Part shown: one piece after another, positions 56,264 through 64,000 of the stretch
Layout of the letters: every line of letters starts with the position of its first letter
How positions within the stretch are numbered: the first letter of the stretch is position 1
From: Melieria omissa
Taxonomy: Eukaryota; Arthropoda; Insecta; Diptera; Ulidiidae
Direction of reading: 5' to 3'
DNA: 64,000 bases
NCBI GenBank assembly: GCA_963971225.1
Contig: OZ020267.1
Location: 71,854,218-71,918,217 of the forward strand
Notes under the pieces: model-generated
What the model was told of the DNA's origin: nothing
Seen by the model: the letters and a program-made list of their open reading frames with translations, nothing else
Database searches by the model: none
Made by a program: the position numbers and the translations under genes

Positions 56264-56413
56264 GTACCCAGTGGTGCAGTGGCGTTGAGGGTTCAAACCC
56301 CCACATACAAAAATTGGTGGTGCAAAATATGATTTCGAAAGGTATTGGGCTTAAAAGATGTCCGCAAAACCTTTCCCTCTCCAAAATAAAATCCTATGTG
56401 CACCACTGGTACC
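56264..56413. mobile_element. Very short TIR element, 140 bp
   Basis: CAGTGGTGCA (56269-56278) and TGCACCACTG (56399-56408) are perfect 10-bp inverted ends, bordered on both sides by GTACC (56264-56268, 56409-56413). CAGTGGTGC ends resemble hAT elements, but a 5-bp rather than 8-bp duplication is unusual. It also contains an RNA polymerase III B-box-like GGTTCAAACCC at 56290-56300. No coding sequence. Confidence 0.6.
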
Positions 56414-58115
56414 AAATAAGTATATTTGTTTTTATCTTGTTTCCACTTTGAAGCACTGAAATTCGAGTCGAAAGGATATAATAAACAATGGAGATTTCAG
56501 TTAGCCGAAAGTTATTTTATTTAGTAGAACTGATAGTCTTCGTAGACATTGAAGATCCGCATCTATGAGCAAATTAATTTTAATGGATTAAAACAACCGC
56601 TGGATGCATTGTTGCTGGATTTGCAGAAGTCAAGGATGTTTCTGACCCTTTCCACTTCCTACTTAGTGTTTATTTATCCAGAGGTCCTTCCCAACATTAA
56701 TATGACTTATGTCAAGAAGATTTGTTTGACTGAAGATCCATAAGTTCTTTCCTTTCATGAATAGTTGCCCTCGCAAGTGGATGGATGGATAAGAAGGGAG
56801 CCGAGAAAGTTTACCTTAGATGGTCCAATTTCCAATCCAATTTCTCAAGCCCTCAGGCTAGAAAGACCATTGTGCTGAGTCCTCATGTAAACGTTTCCTT
56901 ATTATGTAGTTTCTTAAGACAGTCTATAGGTCACTGCGTCAGCAAGTTTGAGTAGGATGATGTGTCTCTGTATACATCTCCTACTCATCAGTGTTGAACA
57001 GTGTAGATGTTATGATGTTACTGAGGACAGTCTACAGGTATCACCGAAGGTTGGATCGCACTAGCTGTTTCCTTTAAATTTCATATTTCTTCAATGGAGT
57101 TCATTCTCCGATTTGAAGTTAGAACTCCCTTCAAAATTGCAACTCCTTTTCCATCTATAAAATTGTCTTCAGATTGACCAATTGTCGCCCACACCTTCGA
57201 CTGTTGATGTGCTTTATTTCAATTTCAGGCTAACGTACACAGATGTTCTTTCACAGAAATCATGGGCCTCCTTTTGTAGGTTACGTTTTATTTATTTATT
57301 TATTGAGTTATTTACTTATTTATTTAATTATTTATCAACTCATTTATTTATTAATTTTGTATTTATTTATCAAAAATAAACTACAGGCAAGAAATTATAC
57401 ATAAAAAAATCAACACTACAAATTAAAAAAAAACAAGAAAATTTAGTTAAAAATAAAAAGTGGTCACAAGCTCTTTAAATGTTTCTTTAGACAAGAAAGA
57501 ACAGAAAAACATAAAACAAAATAAAGAACGCATACACATAACAAAAAGAAAATACCTTTCTGAAAGTTACAAACCTAAAAGTTGCTACGCAAACTCTTAA
57601 ATCCTTTTAAATTATTTCCACTAAAAAGCAATCACAAAGCATGATTAATAAACAGTCGTTAATGGGTTAAGCGATTTTTTTTTTAGCTCAGAATGACGCA
57701 TTGCCATGTCCGGCCGGTTATGGGACTCACCAGGCAAATGGGACAAGTGACGAAAAGGAAAGGACATAAAAAAAGTTGTAGCGAGAGGAAAAAAGTACAA
57801 ATGAGCTGCGCTCGAATGTGCTAATTGTTTTTGCTTTCGAACATGACATGCGTTGCAGAATGGACAGGTGCAGCGTGTGGGGAAAAAAAACGAGAACATG
57901 AAATGTCATTGTCATGGGGAAATTAAAAATGCTTATTACAATTTCTGTTGTGCCGCAAACGTAGGACATTCATTCAATTAGGACGAAAGAAGGAAAAAAT
58001 AAAAAGGATTCAATTGCTGCTCAATGTCGGCTTGACTGTTGCGTAGGGAAATACAAATGCAGAAAGAGATTTTATGTATATAAATGTATCCAGTCATACA
58101 TACATTTATTTGTTA
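56414..58115. other. Non-coding stretch with TTTA-rich run
   Basis: A TTTATTTATTTA-rich run spans 57287-57365. Frames at 57645-57969 on the minus strand read T/C-rich DNA. No gene was recognised. Confidence 0.5.
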
Positions 58116-58299
58116 GGGTTGCCAATGCAAGATGTTGCGTTTTCAGTATCCTTGAGTCCTTGAAGAAAACGCGATTGTTAGTGTTCCTGATTGGAATCTC
58201 GTCATCAGTGGACATTGCGCTGTTGCATCTATGCTCATCTCTTGTTCAATGATATCTATAGAAGCTGTGGATATGAAAAAGAGGAACAAACGATACAAT

Positions 58300-58552
58300 A
58301 CTTCCTGCCTGGCTCAGCAGGAATGATGTCTCCGCATCCTGGGTTCAAGATTTCTGGCAAAACTGGCTAGTGCGGCCAAAATCTTGGATCTGTTATCTTT
58401 AATTATGAGGTCAAACTGGCTGAAGATGTATTAAGACTGTTTGTTAGCTCCAGAGGCAAACAAGAAGGGATTCACTCAAGGGTCATTTTGGCCTCTAAAT
58501 GGATGTGTGGTATGTGGCACAGACAACCTACCTTGTCTAACCTAACCTAGGC
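58300..58552 (+). mobile_element. Degraded tRNA-derived SINE remnant
   Basis: TGGCTCAGCAGG (58310-58321) resembles an A box and GGGTTCAAGA (58341-58350) a B box, about 20 bp apart instead of the usual 33, so part of the head is lost. The 3' end GGTCATTTTGGCCTCTAAATG ... 'ttgtctaacctaacctagg' resembles the other SINE/LINE tails. No flanking duplication was found. Confidence 0.5.
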
Positions 58553-58594
58553 ATGGAAATTTCAGGATTTCAAAATACTCATTTTATAGGTGGT

Positions 58595-59015
58595 TTAACC
58601 CTTTCGACCCCAAAGTTGCCTGAGAGCAACTTCACCTATTTGTCATCTTATAGCAAAACTTACGATTAATTTATGGGTTTAATTTAAGTAGACACAAAAA
58701 AAATAATATTTTTAGAAGTGAATTCAAAGCAAATTACAAAAATGTTATTGTTATAAAATAATTTCCAATCATTTGCAAGAATATCAGGGAAAGTTTGTGT
58801 TCTAATTGAAGTCTACGAATCGGGCACGTTTGATCTTTAATAACGGTTAAATAAAATCAAAAAGTGATCATTTTGTATTTTTCAATAAATATTAAATAAT
58901 TTTTCTGTAATAAAAAAATATTGATACAAAATTTATTTAACCCGTTTTAAGCTAAAATTGTTCAAAAGTAAACTAGCTCTGGAACTCTAACGAAGAGGCG
59001 TGGTGACTTCAAATG
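58595..59015 (-). mobile_element. Partial piggyBac-like MITE without the SINE (empty site)
   Basis: It begins TTAACCCTTTCGACCCCAAA and aligns to the reverse complement of 26802-27633 after removal of the SINE. The shared landmarks are CAGGGAAAGTTTGTGTTCTA, ATTGAAGTCTACGAATCGGG, CAAAATTTATTTAACCCGTT and 'actctaacgaagaggcg'. The far end stops about 40-50 bases short of the TIR. At the position of the SINE insertion in the sister copy it has a single CTGAGAGCAACTT, the unduplicated target. Confidence 0.88.
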
Positions 59016-59206
59016 TTTCATAAAGTGAAAATAACAAAAAATAATACCGAGACACAGGGAAAAATGTGGGTTTTACTGTATAAATCAACACCATGTATCA
59101 CAAGAAACAAATTCTGTATTACATTAAATTCTTTGATACCAATAATAAAAAAGGAAAATATAAAATCCAACCTTTTGTGGCAATATGAAACTACATGGCA
59201 ACCCTA

Positions 59207-60780
59207 ATATGTACATAACTATGCACATATATTTTTAGTGCAACGGGTGGCTGTAACCAAAGTAATTTAACTAAAGGATTTTCAGCAATTTGTCAAAGCT
59301 GCAAGCAACACAGAAAATCTAGGAAAAGCGCAAATTGCTGCTGGCGCTGCTGTTGCTGTTGCAGCTGATGTGGGTGCGCGGATGGCAATGGCAATAAGTT
59401 GGTATGGTTGTGAAGGCGTAAGAAACAGCAGAAGAGAGCAGCAGCACAAGAACCAAAATCTCCAGCAGAGGCAGCGCAAACACCAGCAGCAGCACACAGA
59501 AGACAGATGTCAGCGGCACGAATCAGCACACAAATGACACAGCAGCAGCGACGATGGCAACGACAAGACGGCAGCAGCAGCAGCAACAGCAAATCGGCAG
59601 CAGCCGCACGTCTGCCATCGTCTAACTAAATAATTTCAATTTCAGCGCTTCTGTTGACAAATCAAAACGCCGGCAATGCTGCTCTCGTCTGTGTCTCTGT
59701 GTGTGTGCGACGCTTTCATTTTGTTGCCAACAAAACTTTTTGCACACATTTGCGCTGGCGGCACTCTAAACGCCGAACATAGCAACAAATCGTGCAAACA
59801 GATGAAGCGCATTTTTTTTTACACTTGCAGCAGCGTTTCGTTGCTCGACACATGTGTGCTGTGCTGGCATGTCCCACAATGCATTCGCTCAGTTCTATAA
59901 GAATCTGATAAATTCGATTTAGTTTCAGAGTGCAGCCGTCCATTTGTGGTGTCAATAAAAGTTTTCAGTGTGCCACCAAAACATGCGGCAAACGAATAAA
60001 TATCGAAGAAGACAAAGCAGCTGCATTTGCAGGTAATCGATTTGGGCGATAAGAAGGAAAGAGAGAGAGCGATAAAAATAAAATGCTCTAAGCCATGGCA
60101 TATATCACAAGGATATTTATATAGGTATGTGTGTGAATAAATAAATGTATACTTGTGTGTATGTGTCTGTGGGGATTTAAAGCGATGTCATTCGAGTTAG
60201 TGAGATCAACAATTACCAAAGTGCCAATTTCTTAGTTGGGCAAACTTTTTTAAAAAACCAAGAATATAAGATAGTTCCAAGTTTTGTGAATTTTGCATCG
60301 AACCATTGGCTGCTTGATTGATCGATATACCACTGGGTACTGGATACTTGCTTGTGAAATGCTGAGTGGTTTTGCTTTCTTTTAGACACACGACTCGAGC
60401 TTTTAGATTGAATTAAGTTCTTTATCAAAGTGTTAAGTCCAATGACAAGACCTGTGATTGTTTGATTGATTGATTAGTTTAGGCCAAATAAAATAATTTA
60501 ATAGACAAATATTAGATTGAAAAGGTTTATAATGTAAATATCAAATTTCTCTCAGGCACATTTGAATCAACTGGCAATTGAGGTCCCATGAGTCCATTTT
60601 CAAGGCAATGGATGCACAAGTTGCATTCGTTTGAGATATCGATTAAAATTTTCAAAAAAAAAAAAAAATTTGATGTAAATTTCTTTTCATTGAAAATTTA
60701 AATTCAATTTATCGAAAAATAAATTCAAAATTAAAATTGAAATTAAATTTTATATATTTTTTCATAGCTTTTTCAATTTG
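59207..60780. other. Non-coding stretch with a CAG/CAA-rich block
   Basis: Between about 59330 and 59600 the plus strand is rich in CAGCAG, GCAACA and CAGCGG words. Poly-leucine/alanine frames on the minus strand come from this. GA runs lie at 60059-60070. No recognisable gene was found. Confidence 0.5.
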
Positions 60781-60819
60781 AATTATTATTATGTTTGTGA
60801 TTTGTGATTTGTGATTACA

Positions 60820-61530
60820 GATTTCTAAGGTTAGATTTGTTTTGGTTAAATTGTTTTTGTTAAACAAAATTAGCAAAGCATTTTCCGTTTGAATTTTTAT
60901 TTAATTGTGATTGCAGATTTCTAAGGTTAGGTTCGCTTCGGTTAGATAACATTGGGTTAGGTTAGATTATGTTGGATTAGATTAGGTTAGGTTTGTTTTC
61001 CCTCAACTTAGTTTAAACCAAATAAAGATAGGTGTTTTAAATTCAATTTAACTCCACGACTGTCTAAAGAAGATTGGGATGTCATGAATGCAGCGTTCAA
61101 GCCAACGTATGCAAAAATTTTGCAAGCCTGAGATATTTTTTGTACGATTCCCATATAAAAACATTGAATAAAAATTGTATGTAATATAATTTTATTTAAT
61201 ATAAATTAGTAATTTACTTTATTATATAACTTAATTTAATATAATTTCTTAAAAAAATTATTGTAATCTTTTTAATTTGATTTTTAATTAAATTTTTTTT
61301 GCAGGTTTCAATGGGTAAGTTTGGTTAGGTTAGCTTAGGATACGCCACGTTAGGTTAAATTAGCCCAAGTTACATGTTTTCCTCTGTTTCAAGATGCTAT
61401 CTGAATTTTGAGGTTAGATTTGGTATATAAGGTTAGATCAGTTTTTTTTTAGGTTAGATTAGTTTCTATTTCGATAGATTGGTATTGGTTAGGTTAGGAT
61501 ATGCCACTTAAGGTTAGATTAGCTGAGGTT
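60820..61530 (+). repeat. Interspersed GGTTAGGTTAG motifs in AT-rich DNA
   Basis: Clusters of (G)GTTAGGTTAG and GGTTAGATTA occur at about 60826, 60930-61005, 61317-61360 and 61480-61530. A block reading 'ttaggatacgccacgttagg' (61336) recurs as TTAGGATATGCCACTTAAGG (about 61494), 155-160 bp later. This looks like minus-strand SINE/LINE tails with local duplication rather than telomeric DNA. Confidence 0.6.
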
Positions 61531-61674
61531 AAGTAAAATTTGATAGAAAAAGACTGCCCATAGTTAGTAGAAAAAGGAAGAAGTTGAACATTTCACAACA
61601 TTCTTGCTTCAATGGTTTTCATGTTGACAGATCACTGGAATATTTGGCCTCCTAAATAACCCAAATAATAATCT

Positions 61675-62300
61675 CATTAGACTTGATCCAAAATGTTGAA
61701 ATGTTTAAAAACTTCTTCTCTTGGATTTCCTCAGTTAGCATTTTGTGCAAAATAATTTTGAAATTCAAATGTTAAATTATTCAAATTATGCCACAACTAC
61801 ATCAGAATTTTTACATAGAAAGGACTTTAAAATCTAAATTACAGACTTGATCCAAAATGTTGAAATGTTTAAAAACTTCGTCTTTTTGATTTCCTCAGTT
61901 AACAGTTTGTGCAAAAGAATTTTGAAATTCAAATTTTAAATTATTAAAATTATGCCACAACTACATCAGAATGTTTACATAGAAAGGATTTCAAAATCTA
62001 AATTACATTAAGAAGTACTAAAGCACTTAAGAACATTTACATGTGACAACTACCAAAAGTTTTAGGTTTTTGTTGGAGGGACAGCTTTTTCTGAAAAAAA
62101 CTTAACCAGACAGAGAAAAGAAAACCACATCTATGTCTAATCAGAATTATTTACATAGAAAGGACTTTAAAATCTAAATTAAACTAAGATGTATAAAAGT
62201 ACTGAAGTACATTTAGTTGTACCAAAATTAATAAAAAAAACTAACTAAATCCTCTCCTAGGTTTAGGTTTTTGTTGGAGAGACAACCTTTTCCTGAAAAA
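61675..62300 (+). repeat. Tandem duplication, 165-bp unit plus partial copies
   Basis: 61681-61845 and 61846-62010 are near-identical (AGACTTGATCCAAAATGTTG, 'atgccacaactacatcagaa', TTTACATAGAAAGGA). A partial third copy follows at 62140-62190. A downstream block, 'ggtttttgttggagggacag' (about 62064), is also repeated at about 62266 ('ggtttttgttggagagacaa'), suggesting a second, longer duplication. Confidence 0.88.
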
Positions 62301-63145
62301 GATTACTTAAGCGCAAAGAAACGGCTGGGTGGGTTACTTTAGTGGAATGAAACGTCTCTTCCTTTAACGACACTGGGACAAGTAAAAATTTTCCTAGAAG
62401 AACCTCACTTTCTTTTTGATATCTGCAGTTGATAACAACTCAGTCTACTGTAGAACGAGACTAAGAATGCCTGTTCGTTCCTGACCAAACATTGACCAAT
62501 GCCCACTTACTCACTCTTAAACATCATCACTGGTATTAACTGAAAGCATAAAATCTCTCTTCTCTCAGTAAAATTTTTATCATAAAAATAACAACAATAA
62601 TTTGTTCGCCATTACATGACCTAACAAGCAAATTATTTCAATGTCTTTCTGCAGTAAATACAAACATAAATGTTTAAGTCTTCCCCCCTAAAAAATAAGT
62701 ATGAGCTGATATGGATGCATCACAAATTTGGCTGCCTTCGCAGGCGCATAAATATGAGGTAGTAAAATTGTGTAGCTACAAGCCATAACAGTTATGATTA
62801 TTGCACTAAAAAGCGGCCCAATCGTAAATTCGAATACAGCTGCACAGGGACGAGCGTTGCTTGGGCAGGGCTCGGCTGTGCCAAGTGAGTGTAAAAGCAT
62901 TAAAACAAAAAGAGGTTCAAATGGGAATTTGAGCTGGGTTTTTCACTAAAGTTAAAGGTGGTTTGTACCATTACCAATGCTTACAATGAACAATTTTATA
63001 TACTCTTATGCACAGTAGACATGATTTGGTGCACGATTTTTCGATTTCAATGCTCCGCAATCTCTCATTTGATGTGGTTGAGTGACAAAGTTCATAAGCC
63101 AACAAATTTTGGGGCGAAAGCTGGGCAATTCGAGATACAGCTGAC
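62301..63145. other. Unassigned stretch
   Basis: No gene was recognised. The minus frame at 62688-62900 and plus frame at 62958-63182 have no known domain. Confidence 0.4.
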
Positions 63146-63149
63146 CAGA

Positions 63150-63440
63150 AGTTGCTCTCAAAGGGTTAAGTTCTATGACTGACCCCCACTAGTTTTCTCT
63201 ACTGAACATTTCTTTCAAACATATTTATACCCCATCTTCAACCCTTAATGAGGCTCCCATACAAAAGGGTCGTTTTTACAAAATAGGCTCTCACTGCTGC
63301 CAGGTTGCCGCCAGATGTGTCAAATGTATGACCGACACCCATTTATTTTCCTTTCCAAATAATTCTTCTAAACATACCTACCCGCTATCTTCAAGTCTTA
63401 AGGGGGCTACCATACAAAATTGGCCATTTTCTATGCCATT
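63150..63440 (+). repeat. Two-unit tandem duplication of about 155 bp
   Basis: 'tatgactgacccccactag' through 'cccatacaaaagggtcgttt' (63173-63275) is followed about 155 bases later by 'tatgaccgacacccattta' through 'ccatacaaaattggccattt'. The copies are moderately diverged. No gene. Confidence 0.7.
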
Positions 63441-64000
63441 GGATCTCCACTTATAAATGTAGTAGTTAAGTAAGCGAGAAAACATCATATCTCGGAAACT
63501 ATTGAACCGATTTGAACGACTAATTTAACGATCTTTAACATTCTTGAGTGCACAAAATACAAAAATCTTTAATTTTTGTCCTATTTGAAATGTTTATTAA
63601 AAATTATTTATTATACCAAACTCAACAAATTTTAATTTTGCATTGAAAATAATAATAGTTTTTTCTAACATTTGTTGATTTTTTGACATAATAAAAAATA
63701 AATAAAAGAATAATAAAAAATAATTAATTGAAAATGCTTGAAATTAACTTTTTTTTCAACAAAATTTTATTTAAAGTAAACTAAAAGACAAAGTTTGGGA
63801 ACATTTAAACATTTTGATTTTAGTCTAACGTGATCATCGCATTTTTCCAAATTAGCTTTTAATAATTGATTTATTCAATTTAATTAGCCTTTAATTAATT
63901 TGTTATATACCAAACCCAGTCAATTGGAATTTTGTATACAAAATTAAAATAATATTTTTAATAATTTTTTGTTTTTTTTTCTAAATAATAATAACAAAAA
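63441..64000. other. AT-rich end of the window
   Basis: Very A/T-rich with AATAATAA runs. No gene, RNA or bounded repeat was seen. Confidence 0.6.

Larger units (their letters stand above)
58116..59204. mobile_element. Possible TIR-bounded composite of about 1.09 kb
   Basis: GGGTTGCCAATG (58116-58127) and the reverse complement of 59194-59204, GGGTTGCCATG, are similar ends with a TA on each side (58114-58115, 59205-59206). The interior holds a SINE-like remnant (58300-58552) and a partial TTAA MITE (58595-59015). The short termini could be coincidence, so the composite is tentative. Confidence 0.35.

Noticed and set aside
56272..56300. Possible tRNA gene (exact A-box-like TGGTGCAGTGG and B-box-like GGTTCAAACCC)
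   Set aside because: The boxes are only 7 bp apart, whereas tRNA genes need about 30 or more. They lie inside a small TIR element.
59293..59592. Leucine/cysteine-rich minus-strand frames
   Set aside because: They read the complement of a CAG/CAA-rich block in all three frames, typical of non-coding trinucleotide-rich fly DNA.
60820..61530. Telomeric TTAGG repeats
   Set aside because: The GGTTAGGTTAG words are scattered, degenerate and interspersed with other sequence. They match the tails of SINE/LINE copies elsewhere in the window. Flies have also lost TTAGG telomeres.
63148..63167. TTGCTCTCAAAGGGTTAAG as a further TTAA MITE end
   Set aside because: It resembles the right end of the 26806 element with a deletion, but the CCCTTTCGAC core is missing and no second end was found.

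Overview
The window is about 64 kb of AT-rich eukaryotic DNA. It most likely comes from a higher fly (Diptera). An acalyptrate such as a tephritid fruit fly is my best guess, but the sequence alone does not prove it. The reasons are insect-type transposon debris, SINE/LINE tails of the form AACCTAACCTAACC, many CA/CAA/CAG-rich microsatellites, and no compact gene arrangement. There are no operons, no ribosome binding sites and no CRISPR arrays. Almost all open reading frames are chance frames in low-complexity or repeated DNA.

One stretch looks like an intact protein-coding gene: a single-exon, minus-strand frame at 51243-51764 encoding 173 residues. Its base composition and codon use are clearly more gene-like than its surroundings. 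I do not recognise the protein. Everything else that is protein-like is broken: a PIF/Harbinger (HARBI1-like) transposase at 31335-32400, non-LTR retrotransposon ORF2 fragments at 12.5-12.9 kb and 18.9-19.2 kb, two internally deleted mariner copies at 35.6-36.1 and 37.7-38.0 kb, and three consecutive degraded C-termini of a mariner/Tc1-type transposase at 36.2-36.96 kb.

Between these the window is a mosaic of mobile elements and local tandem arrays. Elements with defined ends are: a hAT-like MITE carrying about 33 pure ATTTC units (2.4-2.7 kb); a TTAA-flanked MITE (3.06-3.8 kb); a TIR element with internal copies of its terminal motif, sitting inside a satellite (9.1-10.1 kb); a 354-bp hAT MITE (14.4-14.8 kb); a Harbinger-like MITE inside a minus-strand SINE (20.2-21.0 kb); a piggyBac-like MITE split by a SINE (26.8-27.6 kb) with an uninterrupted sister at 58.6 kb; a second SINE with a perfect 13-bp duplication (37.0-37.46 kb); and a very short TIR element at 56.3 kb. 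Two further families of about 0.5 kb without obvious ends occur twice each (19.5/38.5 kb and 30.5/47.3 kb).

At least ten unrelated tandem arrays (units from 5 bp to about 230 bp) lie at 2.4, 4.7-5.4, 7.0-10.8, 14.8-15.7, 16.0, 21.2-21.8, 23.5-24.1 (with its inverted relative at 28.1-28.5), 40.8-42.3, 44.0-45.2, 49.7-50.7, 52.7-53.4, 55.0-55.8 and 61.7-62.3 kb. This density of different satellites is the dominant feature of the window. The genes do not form a pathway. The informative relationships are historical: which element inserted into which, and which SINE borrowed which LINE tail.
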